Part shown: piece after piece, positions 1 through 11,402 of the stretch | How positions within the stretch are numbered: the stretch's first letter is position 1 | How the letters are laid out: each line of letters begins with the position of its first letter | Origin: Erpetoichthys calabaricus | Lineage: Eukaryota > Chordata > Cladistia > Polypteriformes > Polypteridae | DNA length: 64,000 bases | Direction of reading: 5' to 3' | Assembly (NCBI RefSeq): GCF_900747795.2 | Contig: NC_041402.2 | Location: forward strand, 183,812,875 to 183,876,874 | The notes under the pieces: model-generated | Databases searched by the model: none | The model's input: only the letters and a program-made list of their open reading frames with translations | Told to the model about the DNA's origin: nothing | Made by a program: the position numbers and the translations under genes

Positions 1-1062
1 ATCCTCTAACTGAAAATTTGATTTTTTCCAATTTCAAATAATATAAAACATCGGTTTCCCACTGACTTATAAGAGGAGAATTAGGATTCTTCCAATTTAA
101 CAAAATAAGTCTGCGTGCCAAGAGTGTAGTGAATGCAATCACCGTTTGTTTGTCCTTCTCCAATTCAAGTCCATCTGGAAGGACACCAAACACAGCTGTT
201 AATGGGTTAGGAGGGATTGTGATACTAAGGCTGTCTGAGAGGCACTTAAAAATTTTTGTCCAAAATGATGTTAGTTTGGTGCAGGCCCAGAACATGTGAC
301 CCAGTGAGGCAGGAGCTTGGTTGCAGCGCTCGCAGGTTGGATCCTGGCCTGGAAACATTTTGGACAGTTTTAAGCGAGACAGATGAGCTCGATATATAAT
401 TTTTAGTTGAATAATTCTATGCTTTGCGCATATAGAACTCGAGTGAATTCTCTGCTTTGCTACCTTCCACTCCTTTTCTGATATATTGATTAAGAGATCT
501 TCTTCCCAATGTCCTCTTGGATCTTTGAAAGGTAGGGACTCTAATAAGATTTTATATATTGCGGAAATAGTGTTTGTTTCCTCGGAATTGAGCAGTATTT
601 TTTCCAGCATTGTGGAGGGTGCAAGGTGGGGGAAATCGGGCAATTTCTGTTTAACAAAATTTCTAATTTGAAGATAGTAAAAGAAATGTGTAGCTGGGAG
701 GCTAAATTTTGAACGTAATTGTTCAAAAGATGTAAATATGTTGTCTATATAAAGATCTCTGAGCATTTTAATCCCAAAACTTTTCCAGGTATTAAAAACT
801 GGATATACTTGCGAAGGTTGAAAGAGGTGGTTCCCTTGCAGAGGTGCCACTGATAAAAGATTTTCCATCTTAAAATGCTTCCTAATTTGGTTCCATATTC
901 TGAGTGAGTAAAGCACAATTGGGTTATTAGTATATTTGCGATAACTTTCATTTATTGGAGAGCAGAGCAGGGAATATAAAGAAGTACTACAGGATTTTAC
1001 TTCTTCATGGTGGTTTTTGTGACAGAGGAATCTGAGAGGATGATCTTGTCTGGCCATAGTAT
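1..1062 (-). mobile_element. L1-like LINE, 3' half of ORF2 (cut by window edge)
   Basis: Read on the minus strand, bases 340 down to 1 give an open frame typical of the L1 ORF2 C-terminus: a Cys/His knuckle (CERCNQAPASLGHMFWACTK) followed by a leucine-rich stretch with LLARRLILLNWK. Upstream on the same strand, in more than one frame, are further L1-like pieces (YRKYTNNPIVLYS; a segment containing LLINISEKEWKVAKQRIHSS). The endonuclease and the catalytic reverse transcriptase core are not in the window. The 3' end lies beyond base 1. The frame changes suggest an old, inactive copy. The family call comes from recognising these motifs, not from a search. Confidence 0.8.
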
Positions 1063-1770
1063 TGTCAATCAAGGTCTACTTTTAGCCGTCAGTCAGAAAC
1101 TGTGGAACAGGAAGAAAGACAAAGAAGAACCGCTACATTTGCAAAGTGTCAAGCACATCGCAAAAGGCGATTAAGACACAAAGAACAAGAAAGATAAGCA
1201 GACAGGATGCTGAAGCACACAGTAGAGCAAGGACTAATTCTGAATATAGCCAGATATGTTCTAAAAGGCAAAAAGATTTTAGGTCACAACAACCTGGTAG
1301 CCACTTTACTGGTGAGAGACAGAAAAGTTTATTATAATATAAGCACAGCCCCCGTGAGTCCATCTTTAAATAATCCCCCAGGACATGGTACATACGTGTT
1401 CAGAATTCATAATCAAGTGTAAGTATTATGTTTATTTGTCATCAGTCTTTATTATGTGTCAATAAAGAATGAAGAATGTGGTCGTATTAAACGTACTGTA
1501 GACCAAGTGACATTACAGAGAGAAAAAGAAGAGAGGCGACATCTGCTAAGCATCATGCAAATAAAATGAGCCATCAGAAGTGATGTAATTAATTTTAGGA
1601 CCTTGGGTCTGCATGTTTCAATAGTAAATAAATGATTTTTAAGACTAATAAAGTGCGACGGCTGTTTCTGATCTGTTATGTAGTAGCCATGTGTCATGGA
1701 CCATGAAGTCACCTGAGGTTTAGTGAACGGGCTCTAGGTGATTGGTAACAGTCTTCATGTATTGTCTCAC

Positions 1771-2171
1771 AGTGTGACCAGTAACAAATAACCAGTTGTG
1801 GTCAGGTGCATTAATGACAGACTCGAACAGGGTTAACTTTTGGGACACCAACTGGGTCGTCCCATTTTTTCATCCAAAGATGTTCAAAAATAAAAGTAAG
1901 CAGAATGAAAAAGGTGCATCTTTGCACTTCTCTCCAGTTTGGGGTTTCTCAAAATTAAGTTGGGTCTGGCACAATAGAGCTCCATCTCGCAGCTTGCTTA
2001 GGCCAAAAGTGAAACCTCTGCTTGGAACGCCCGGGATTTATAGCAGTCAGACTAGAATGGGCAGGGGCTACATGCCCCTTCTAGTCTGGCAGTTTCTTGG
2101 TACTGAAAAGCAAAAAAAAAGAAGAAAGTGTTAGCGGCAGTGCCCCCTCTCGTCCTGGCGGGTTGTTACAT
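1771..2171 (-). repeat. possible LTR-like fossil
   Basis: On the minus strand the segment starts TGTAACAACCC, has a TATA-like box (GCTATAAATCCC, near 2035-2046), and runs to about TGGTCACA. TG...CA ends with a TATA box suit a solitary LTR of about 400 bp. I see no coding part, primer site or clear target duplication, so this could equally be an unclassified repeat. If it is an LTR, it is an old solo copy. Confidence 0.3.
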
Positions 2172-2854
2172 ACCTGGACAAAGCCCGTGAGGGAGTCCTT
2201 CAATGCACAAGCACAATGCACCCTTACATGCTGTGCATGATTACTTTATATAACACCTTGAAGATTTATACAACTTGAGTCCCAAAAGGTTCAAAGTTCC
2301 ACAGCACAGTGCGAAGACTGCATCTGCAGGCTTGTCTAATATTCAAAATGATAAGCCACCTCACTATATACACATAACAGAAATGTGACACAATGTTTAG
2401 TGCCCCTTCCTCAGCACCCCATGAAACTGAGACCGGTCACTCCTAGTGGACTGCAACTGCATGGTTTCTCATATCTGTGCAGCTTTTCTTAAAATATTCA
2501 CATTTCCCACAGTTTTAACTGGTGATTCAAAACTGGCCCAGTTTGTCTGCGTTTACATTATGATGGGCTGGCCTTCCTTCCAGGGCTGGCTCCTGCCTTG
2601 TGTCCACTTCTTTGTGGGGTTGGCACTACCACCCAGCAACTGGCACAACAAACCTAACCATTAGGAGCCACTCGCTGATTTATGTTGATTTTTGTTTTAC
2701 CATTCTTTGGTGACCATTTTGTTGTCACACACGTGCGATTGGGAGGAAGCTAGAGGGCCTGAATAATAGTGGTACCAAACCAGACCAGGGGATGGCAAGC
2801 TGCAGTAACTGTCTCTCTCAATCCTCTGCAGACCATCAATGGGAAATCCTGCTA

Positions 2855-2980
2855 GGTACGGGCACCACTGGTGACATCATTTCTGGTACCGGCCCCATTG
2901 ATGACATCACTTCTGAAACCGGCGCCATTAAAGACGTTACTTCCGGTCCTGATGACATCACTTCCTGTACTGACCTTTAA
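2855..2980 (+). repeat. short tandem array with CRE/ETS-like motifs
   Basis: About four imperfect units of roughly 28-30 bp follow one another. Each has a GGNNCCATT-like start and a TGACATCA or related core, followed by CTTCCGG, CTTCTG or CTTCCTG. TGACATCA resembles CREB/ATF sites, and CTTCCGG is an ETS core on the opposite strand. Similar arrays are found in enhancers of LTR elements, but no LTR boundary is evident here. Confidence 0.5.
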
Positions 2981-3778
2981 AGCCGCCATGTTCTCACTAT
3001 CAAATCAGTTCTGTTTTGTGATGCTGTACCATTCACTACTCATGACAAAATACCCATTTTAAAGCCAGGGATATTATACAGGTGGCTGCCCCCAAACCTT
3101 TGATGTTTCCTGTGTCTTATTGTGACAATGTATTGTTCACTCTCAGAATGGTAGATTATTTTTTATTTTATTTATACAAAACTATTCAGAACGTTTTCAA
3201 ACTTTTTTTGTTTTGTCATGGGCACCGTCATTTTATGGGATTGCGTTTATTCATCTTCATCGAAATTCCTGGCAGTTCTAATGATGATATAAATGATGCA
3301 ATGGAATTAAAGGTTACCATATTCTTCAGTTTTGGATATCAAACTGAAAAGCAGCTTCTAAAGACCATTTGAGTTTAACGAGATTCTTAATGGCGTTTCA
3401 CCTTTCGGGGCGTCTTTGGCTTCGTTTACTGTTTCCTGTTTTGCCTTTGGTTAATTTTTTGTTTCTAAGTTTTGATTTTTTCTTCTACGTCTCTTCTCTT
3501 GATCCTTTTCCTCTTCACCTCGCAGCACACTAACATGGATTTAGTGGACTAAGTAGACAAACAGCCTGTGATGGACTGGCCCTCCATTAGCAGATGTCTA
3601 CCGTCTTTAACTAATAATGATGAAGGCGTTTAACTTGTATATATCTTTAGTTTTGTGTATTTATTTTTATTGCGTTGATTCCGTTTTGGGGGTTTTCCAT
3701 TCATGTTGAACTATACAGGGTGTGGGATACGGACAGGCAGACATCGTTTTGTCACCCAACACACGTTTATTTACACTA

Positions 3779-4920
3779 CAGTGAACTTTCGTTTATCACG
3801 GTTAATCCATTCCAGACTCTACCGTGATAAATGAATTTTCGTGAAGTAGGATTCTTTATTTATAAATCGAATATTTTCGCAGGGCGGCACGGTGGCGCAG
3901 TGGGTAGCGCTGCTGCCTCGCAGTTGGGAGACCTGGGGACCTGGGTTCGCTTCCCGGGTCCTCCCTGCGTGGAGTTTGCATGTTCTCCCCGTGTCTGCGT
4001 GGGTTTCCTCCGGGCGCTCTGGTTTCCTCCCACAGTCCAAAGACATGCAGGTTAGGTGGATTGGCGATTCTAAATTGGCCCTAGTGTGTGCTTGGTGTGT
4101 GGGTGTGTTTGTGTGTGTCCTGCGGTGGGTTGGCACCCTGCCCGGGATTGTTTCCTGCCTTGTGCCCTGTGTTGGCTGGGATTGGCTCCAGCAGACCCCC
4201 GTGACCCTGTGTTCGGATTCAACGGGTTGGACAATGGATGGATGGATGGACATTTTTGCAGTTAGAGTATAGAAAACCTGTTTACGACTTTCTAAATACG
4301 TTTTTTAACATTATTAGAGCCCTCTAGACATGAAATAACACCCTTTAGTCACCATTACACTCGTATTACCCAATATATTAGAAAAAATAAGAGAAAATAA
4401 GACATATTAGACGTTACAAATATCATATTATTATTATTGTACTGTACATTTAATTACACACACACACACAATTCTTACACACAACCTCTAACCTAAGAAG
4501 GCACGACCTCAGTAGGAGAGTCTTCAGGTGGTGCAGTATCTTCAGCAGGTGCGTCGTTGTCTTCTTCCGCTGAAGGAGTACTAGGAGTAGGCAGTGGGTG
4601 TCTGGGTGTGCGGCTGAAGAACATCTTGATAGGCAGTTGCTGGCGCTGTCTTTTCATATGCGTGAGGAGGCTTTTGTAGGGTATTGCTATCTTTGATCAT
4701 ATCCAAGAGTTTCACCTTCTCCTGGGTGATAAGCATCTTCCTCCGGCACTTAGTTTCATTGTCAGAAGGCTTAGAAAAAGCAACACGTTTAGGAGCCATC
4801 GTGGGGCTTAGATAAAAGTTCTCAGAAAGCGCATGTGTAGTGATGTAAGCGTGTATGAGAAAAAAATCGCGATAGAGTGAAGCCGCGAAAGTCGAACCGT
4901 GATATAGCAAGGGATCACTG
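3779..4920 (-). mobile_element. Tigger/pogo-like DNA transposon relic (contains a SINE)
   Basis: The ends are inverted repeats: CAGTGAACTTTCG at the left, and CAGTGATCCCTTGC when the right end is read in reverse. TA flanks both sides (3777-3778 and 4921-4922), as expected for the Tc1/mariner/pogo superfamily. A minus-strand reading from about 4800 begins MAPKRVAFSKPS and continues with CRRKMLITQEKVKLLDMI, which matches the DNA-binding start of Tigger-type transposases. No DDE catalytic domain is present, so the copy is internally deleted. A SINE sits inside the left part. Confidence 0.75.
3883..4251 (+). mobile_element. tRNA-derived SINE, full length
   Basis: The head carries pol III box A (TGGCGCAGTGG) and box B (GGTTCGCTTCC). 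The body is a conserved fish-type SINE sequence and the tail is (GGAT)n. Imperfect 10-bp target duplications flank it: ATTTTCGCAG at 3873-3882 and ATTTTTGCAG at 4252-4261. It lies inside a Tigger-like transposon, so it is younger than that element. Confidence 0.9.
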
Positions 4921-4923
4921 TAT

Positions 4924-5440
4924 ATACAAGTATGACACACACAACCCAGTGCTGCAGTACCAATCACCCCAAAGTCCAGGCCTCACAATGCCTCTTCTCT
5001 CTTTCTCTGGTCAGCCTCCACTCCTCTCCTCCGAGCTCCATCCTCTTCCACCCGACTCCAGCCATCGAATGGAGGGAGGAGGCCCCTTTAATACACACCC
5101 GGATGTGCTCCAGGTGCCTCCCTATTAGCCTCCGCCGGCACTCCCCAGTGTGGAGGAAGTACCAGTTGTGCACCCGGAAGTACTCCGGGTGTCCCTGGTT
5201 TTCTTCCCCTCCGCACTTCCGGGTGTGGCGGAAATGCTGAGGGCCAGGGCTCCATAGGCATTGGGGCACCCCCTGGCGGTGACCACGGGCCCCTATTGGG
5301 TTGAGCTTCTAAGCTCTGTTCCCGTGGTCCCCAAAGCCACCAGGGCGGTCGCCCCGACGTTGTCTGGGGGGAGGCATAAGCCCTCCTCCGGTCCTCCTGG
5401 GCATCCCGGCTGAGTACCACCCCCAGCCTCCTGTGACAAG
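4924..5440 (-). repeat. GC-rich LTR-like fossil, copy 1
   Basis: About 0.5 kb of GC-rich sequence related to four other segments in this window. Shared blocks include CTCCCTCCATTCGATGGCTG and GGAGCTCGGAGGAGAGGAGT on the minus strand. The family has TG...CA-like ends, a TATAAA/TTTAAA-type box and an AATAAA signal in better copies, which fits solitary LTRs. No internal retroelement genes accompany it. It abuts the Tigger-like element. Confidence 0.5.
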
Positions 5441-5499
5441 GGCTATTCAAAATGAAAGAGCAGCTTTCAAAAATTTATTTCAAACAAACTGTATAAGAC

Positions 5500-5860
5500 A
5501 GATGGGTGGCATGGTGGCGCAGTGGTAGCGCTGCTGCCTCACAGTTAGGAGACCTGAGTTCGCTTCCCGGGTCCTCCCTGTGTGGAGTTTGCATGTTCTC
5601 CCCGTGTCTGCGTGGGTTACCTCCATGTGCTCTGGTTTCCTCCCACAGTCCAAAGACATGCAGGTTAGGAGGATTGGCAATTCTAAATTGGCCCTAGTGT
5701 GTGCTTGGTGTGTGGGTGTGTTTGTGTGTGTCCTGCGGTGGGTTGGCACCCTGCCCAGGATTGGTTCCTGCCTTGTGCCCTGTGTTGGCTGGGATTGGCT
5801 CCAGCAGACCCCCGTGACCCTGTGTTTGGATTCAGCGGGTTGGAAAATGGATGGATGGAT
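5500..5860 (+). mobile_element. tRNA-derived SINE, full length
   Basis: Same family as the other SINEs, with box A and box B in the head and a (GGAT)n tail. Flanking 9-bp repeats GTATAAGAC (5491-5499) and GTATGAGAC (5861-5869) look like a target duplication with one change. The insertion lies at the edge of a Tc1-type fragment. Confidence 0.85.
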
Positions 5861-6308
5861 GTATGAGACGTCAAACGTCATCATCAAAAATTGGGGTCCA
5901 TGGCCAGGAAACTCCCCAGACCTTAAATCCCATTGAGAACTTGGGGTCAATCCTCAAGAGGCGGGTGGACAAACAAAAACCCCCCAATTCTGACAAACTC
6001 CAAGCATTGATTATGCAAGAATGGGTGGCTGCCATCAGTCAGGATTGGGCCCAGAAGTTAATGGACAGCCTGCCAGGGCGAATTGCAGAGGTCTTGGAAA
6101 AGAAAGAAGGGCCAACCCTGCAAATATTGACTCTGTGTATAAACTTCATGTCATTGTCAATAAAAGCCTTTGGAACTTTCGAAATGCCTGTAATTCTACT
6201 TCAGTACACCAGAGAAACATCTGACAAAGAGATCTAAAAACACTGAAGCAACAAACTTTGTGAAAACCAACACTTGGGTCATTCTCAAAACTTTTGGCCA
6301 AGACTGTA
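5861..6308 (+). mobile_element. Tc1-like transposon, 3' fragment
   Basis: Contains the transposase C-terminal region around the last catalytic Glu ([12 protein letters not shown] pattern, interrupted by frame changes). The terminal inverted repeat ends ...TTTTGGCCAAGACTG followed by TA. The same family makes up the palindromic element at 57153-59239. It is truncated on the 5' side. Confidence 0.75.
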
Positions 6309-6309
6309 G

Positions 6310-7268
6310 TTTCTTGCTTACATACGGCCATCATTTTACCTTAGCATGCAGCACCATCTAGTGGCCAAATGTATCTATTTATATGTACTGGACATGTAAG
6401 TACACATGCAGTATATCTAGTTAGGTAGAATTTATTATCTCAGAAGGAAATGTGTTTGCATCATGAAAATACAACAATATCAGATACAAGAAAGTAAGCT
6501 AAGACATAACGCGATCCAAGATAAGAAGTGAGAGGCATGGAAAGACATAGGAGGATCGCTGAGAGTCACCTTCAAGCACAGGAAGTATTTACATGAATGC
6601 AAATGATCTTTTCTTAGCAGGTAATGGGTGGCTTGTCTACCTTTGGTGATGGTCAAAAAGTCTGAGTCTGAGAAGCAGGCTTTAAGGGAACCTGATCTAG
6701 AAAGGCAAGAGAGGATGAGAAACATGAGATTATCAAGGAGAGAACACTGAGGGCACACACAGAGCAAGAGATGTCAAATATCAAATATCATATCAAGATA
6801 TCATCAAGTGTTATTACATACCTGAATACAGACACTTAAGATCTGCACAAGGAAATAGCATTACTTTTACAAATTCAGCAGCATTCCTGCAAGTAACAGA
6901 ATTCAAAATGTTTATGGCCCTGGAAAGAAAAAGAGTTCTTAAATCTGCTGCTTTTTACTTCTAGGGAACCTTAATCTGCAACCCGATAGCAACGACTGAA
7001 ATTTAGTCCTAGAAAGTTGATTCAGTTCATCTGGACAGAGTTCTTTTCCAGGGTGATACGTTACAGCACTCATCCAAGTGACCTCCTCAGTCTCAGTCTA
7101 TGTCCAGATGAACTGAATCAACTTTGTAGAATTTCCTTACCTGGATTATTGAGCATGCATCGAGACAACTGAAATTTAGGAAAAAGAAGATGGCTGCTGT
7201 CTGACAGAATCCATTCGGCTTTCCTTCTTGTCTGTTTGTAATACAGCTCAGTGATTGAGGTCTGCTGC
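6310..7268. other. no gene recognised
   Basis: AT-rich sequence without a convincing coding signal. The only clear structure is the inverted repeat at 7013-7125, listed separately. Confidence 0.6.
7013..7125. repeat. 25-bp perfect inverted repeat
   Basis: The arms are 7013-7037 (begins AAAGTTGATTCAG, ends CATCTGGACA) and 7101-7125, the exact reverse complement, with a 63-base spacer. The sequence resembles an interspersed fish repeat, possibly the end of a retroelement, but I cannot name the family. Confidence 0.7.
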
Positions 7269-7279
7269 TAACCTATCAT

Positions 7280-7622
7280 CCATCCATCCATCCATTTTCC
7301 AACCCACTGAATCCGAACACAGGGTCATGGGGGTCTGCTGGAGCCAATCCCAGCCAATCCCAGCCAACACAGGGCAGGAACCAATCCCGGGCAGGGTGCC
7401 AACCCACTGCAGGACACACACAAACACATCCACACACCAAGCACACACTAGGGCCAATTTAGAATCGCCAATCCACCTAACCTGCATGTCTTTGGACTGT
7501 GGGAGGAAACCCACGCAGACACGGGGAGAACATGCAAACTCCACACAGGGAGGACCCAGGAAGCGAACCCAGGTCTCCTAACTGTGAGGCAGCAGCGCTA
7601 CCACTGTGCCACCGTGCCGCCC
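7280..7622 (-). mobile_element. tRNA-derived SINE, full length, minus strand
   Basis: Minus-strand copy with the (ATCC)n tail at the left and the pol III box B/box A head at the right. A perfect 11-bp target duplication TAACCTATCAT flanks it (7269-7279 and 7623-7633), which indicates a fairly recent insertion. Confidence 0.92.
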
Positions 7623-8323
7623 TAACCTATCATTGTAATGCTAATTTTATAATATTGTTAAGATAGTGGGTTAATGCTGAGGTTGCCAGACCAACATATA
7701 AAAGCAAATGCAACAACAGATTCAATAAAAGAGGTATAAAAAGTGTCATTATGGCTTTGTCCACTTTAAAACAACTGAGTCTCATAAGAATGAATAGCCG
7801 TGTCTGCTGCTCTTTACAAACGTGTTCTGTGTTGTGATCAAAGTGCCTCTTATCAATGATTGTCACTTGATTGTATTGCTCCACCACGTCCTCCATATTC
7901 ATAGTGAATACAAAAATACATATTGTGGACTGGTGGAAGAAAGATTCGTAGCTCTTGTGAAGTCTTGGGGTGCCAACCGGATCACCCCCTTTATTCTTAT
8001 AGCATACAAAGTTAATCAGCACTTGATGGAGCTGAAATAAACTACAATTGTCTCTCTGGTTATAGTAGTGAAAAACTGTGTGGGGAGCTCCTTCTTTCTC
8101 AAAGGTCCAGGTCCAAATGAGATGTCGATATTCGGGGGTGTCTATCTTTTTTATTGGTTCCACCGGAAAGGGTGCGTGGTTAGTTAACCTCAGCAGGAGG
8201 TGATGTCTCTGGGATGATAAAGGAGAAAGAGACAAGTATGTTACCAGCAGAGCGCCTCTTATCTCGGTGGGGTATTACCGTGATGAGCCTTTGAAGATAT
8301 ACAGTATATATATATATATAATA

Positions 8324-8670
8324 GAGGGCTGTGCCCCTTACTCGCTTCGCTTGCCCACCCCACAACCCACCCTCAGGGGTGCACTTCATGCTAGCCACTT
8401 CGTGTCTCTGCCGCTCGCGTTGTGAAGGGTGGGGCAGAACACACACTAAGGAGATGCGGTCGGATCAGCTGCTGGCTGTCTGTTAGCTGCTACCGAGCTG
8501 CACGTTGATCATTTAAAAGCCTGTACAGCAGCTGTCCTTTTGTCTCACTTCTGTGTCTTGCGGGACATTAAAGTGTCTCTGAGAAATTGTTTGTAATTAG
8601 GGTTTGACGTGCAAGAAGTCTTGCAGGACTTCAAAGTGTCTCTCCGAGATGATCATGTCTCGACCCAAGA
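8324..8670 (-). mobile_element. Helitron-like 3' end fragment
   Basis: On the minus strand the segment ends with GGGTGGGCAAGCGAAGCGAG and a small hairpin (GGGGC, ACA, GCCC) followed by CTCTAT. This layout matches the GC hairpin plus CTRR-type end of Helitrons, and the same GAGCGAAGCGAGC-type motif occurs at 34038. It is interrupted or bounded by the Tigger-like element that follows. Confidence 0.5.
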
Positions 8671-8682
8671 TATTTTTTTATA

Positions 8683-9606
8683 CAGTAATCCCTCGCTATA
8701 TCGCGCTTCGCCTTTCGCGGCTTCACTCCATCGTGGATTTTATATGTAAGCATATTTAAATATATATCGCGGATTTTTTGCTGGTTCGCGGATTTCTGCG
8801 GACAATGGGTCTTTTAATTTCTGGTACATGCTTCCTCAGTTGGTTTGCCCAGTTGATTTCATACAAGGGACGCTATTGGCAGATGGCTGAGAAGCTACCC
8901 AATTTACTTTCTCTCTCTCTCTCTTGCGCTGACTTTCTCTGATCCTGACGTAGGGGGATTGAGCAGGGGGGCTGTTCGCACACCTAGACGATACGGACGC
9001 TAGTCTAAAAATGCTGAAAGATTATCTTCACGTTGCTATATTTTGTGCAGCTGCTTCCTGAAACGACATGCTGCACGGTGCTTCACATACTTAAAAGCTC
9101 GAAGGGCACGTATTGATTTTTGATTGAAAAACAAACTCTGTCTCTCTCTATCTCTCTCTCTCTCTCTTTCTCTGCTCCTGACGGAGGGGGTGTGAGCTGC
9201 CGCCTTCAACAGCTTTGTGCCGCGGTGCTTCGCATACTTAAAAGCCAAACAGCCCTATTGATTTGTTGGCTTTTCTCTATCTCTGTGACAGTCACTGCTC
9301 CTGACACGCACTCCTTTGAAGAGGAAGATACAGTATGTTTGCATTCTTTTAATTGTGAGACGGAACTGTCATCTCTGTCTTGTCATGGAGCACAGTTTAA
9401 ACTTTTGAAAAAGAGACAAATGTTTGTTTGCAGTGTTTGAATAACGTTCCTGTCTCTCTACAACCTCCTGTGTTTCTGCGCAAATCTGTGACCCAAGCAT
9501 GACAATATAAAAATAACCATATAAACATATGGTTTCTACTTCGCAGATTTTCTTATTTCGCGGGTGGCTCTGGAACGCAACCCCTGAGATGGAGGAGGGA
9601 TTACTG
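8683..9606. mobile_element. non-autonomous Tigger/pogo-like DNA transposon
   Basis: Starts CAGTAATCCCTCGC and ends GAGGGATTACTG, flanked by TA at 8681-8682 and 9607-9608. The left terminal region has the repeated TCGCGGATT-type motifs of Tigger relatives. The 924-bp interior has CT-rich tracts and two related segments (around CTTCACATACTTAAAAGC and CTTCGCATACTTAAAAGC), with no transposase. Confidence 0.75.
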
Positions 9607-9622
9607 TAATATATATATATAT

Positions 9623-10183
9623 TGTGAGGGATGGCCGGCCTGTCATCCCGGCCAACACCCCCAGGCCGCCAGATGGAGCTCTCCCTGCGGCATAGAGGTT
9701 CCCTGAATTCCAGCAGGGCCTCATGGACCTTGTAGTTTTTACAACCAGCCCTACTGGATACCATGGGGACCTCCAGGAGACACTGTAGGGAGGCCCAGGG
9801 AATTCTACATGCCCTATAACCTGGAAGTACGTCATAGGCAAAGCGACAAGGGAAATGACGTGCTTCCGGGATGAAGAAGAGGATTTTTATCTGACCCGGA
9901 AGTGATAGGAGATCACATGGCCTGATGGATTGGAAACACTTCTGGGTCAGGGAATATAAAAAGACTATGGGAAATCCCAGACGATGAGCTGAGTTGGGAG
10001 GCAGGGTGGCTAAGGGCCTGGGAGTGGAGGATTGGTTATTGATTTGTCTATTGTTTGAGTATTGTGGAGAGTAGGGTGCTTTGTGCACTTATTTATAATA
10101 ATAAATATTCATTTTGGACTTTTATCTGGTGTCTGACGTCTGGTCTGAGGGTTCAAGGGGTCGACAGTGCCTCTAATTGTCAC
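9623..10183 (+). repeat. GC-rich LTR-like fossil, copy 2
   Basis: About 560 bp running from TGTGAGGG to AATTGTCA, with a TATA-like box (ATATAAAAAGAC, near 9954-9965) and AATAAATATTC near the 3' end. Both flanks are (TA)n. The layout fits a solitary LTR with promoter and polyadenylation signal. There is no internal coding region. Confidence 0.5.
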
Positions 10184-10609
10184 TATATATATATATAAAA
10201 AATTATGCTTGCAAAAATTTCGCAAGAATAAAAGCATTAATGAAATGATGATAAGAGAGAGAAGAACATTACACATTACAGTAAGAAAGGTGATTATTTT
10301 AATAAGTAGTGACTTGTGAGAGGACTCAATATTAGAATAGTCACATGATTCGTATGGGATGTTATTATAGTCACTTACAACAGCGTGAATATTTACAATA
10401 CAAAGTGTAACATGAGCAGGTTAACAGAACATACTGGAAAAGAAGGGAAATGCAGGACACATGTGAGTCAGTGTGTGTGAAGTGTGGCCATCAGGTTATG
10501 TAGTACACCGACATCTGTAATAATTGTTAGAAAACACAATTTGTTACATAAATGTTATTGTCAGTGAAAATATTTCCCTCTGTGTGTAACCTGCAAGTAT
10601 CTGTACATA

Positions 10610-10783
10610 CTTCCAGGTGTACAGCCAGCACTTTCACCACACCAGGGAGTGCTGGCCTGTGTTCGTTGAGAGGTACCTAGAGCACGTCTGGGTGGGTTTA
10701 AAAGGGGCCGCCTCCCTCCATTCGATGGCTGGAGTCGGGTGGAAGTGGACGGAGCTCGGAGGAGAGGAGTGGAGGCGGTCAGA

Positions 10784-10815
<32 letters not shown>

Positions 10816-10960
10816 GGGCATTTGGAGAAGCCAGGACTTTGGGGTGATTGGTGCTGCGGCACTGGGGTGTGTGCTGTTTATTTGTGTTGAAAATGAATAA
10901 ACGTTTGTTGGTTGGTGAACCATTGGTGTCCGCCTGTCTTTGTCCGGGCTGCTTACCACA
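10610..10960 (+). repeat. GC-rich LTR-like fossil, copy 3 (3' part)
   Basis: Shares CTCCCTCCATTCGATGGCTG and GGAGCTCGGAGGAGAGGAGT with copy 1. It has TTTAAAAGGGG as a TATA-like box, a (GA)n tract, and GAATAAACG followed by GT-rich sequence. The end near GCTTACCACA suits an LTR 3' border. The 5' part is missing or unrecognised. Confidence 0.5.
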
Positions 10961-11350
10961 TTGGTCTGGCGTGATTTAGATGTTTCTGCTTCTGTGCGTT
11001 GGTGTGAGTATGAAGGCCAGTGAGACCATTTCTGTTGGTCGCAGCTGTGCTGTATGTGCCTTCTCATTTTTTTTTGGGAGGCTTACGTTGAAATGAAAGA
11101 CAAAGGAGGTGTAAAATGGTCGTGTAATAATGCAGTTTCAGTCAGTAACAAAGTATGCACCAAACAAACAGTCAAATACCACAGTCGATAATCAGTCACA
11201 TTGAAGAATTGAAGACTTGAAGATAAGCCTAAGACCAAAAGTCTGCCAGGAACACGGATTCCTCGCTATTGTTGTGGAGGCATATAGTAGTTGTGGCAAC
11301 CATTGTTTATATCGAGCTCGGACGGACACAAATGAAATAATATAAGGATA

Positions 11351-11352
<2 letters not shown>

Positions 11353-11400
<48 letters not shown>
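11353..11400. repeat. (TA)n microsatellite
   Basis: Uninterrupted TA dinucleotide run of about 48 bp. The region 10960-12014 around it holds no gene I can support. Confidence 0.95.

Positions 11401-11402
<2 letters not shown>

Noticed and set aside
3883-3960. tRNA gene suggested by box A and box B
   Set aside because: No cloverleaf can be completed and the sequence continues into the SINE body. The same applies to the other SINE heads.
7630-8235. 201-aa minus-strand frame
   Set aside because: No domain recognised, low-complexity hydrophobic end, no splice or promoter context. Not supportable as a gene.
9369-10088. 239-aa minus-strand frame
   Set aside because: It spans the junction of a Tigger-like element and an LTR-like fossil, with no recognisable domain.
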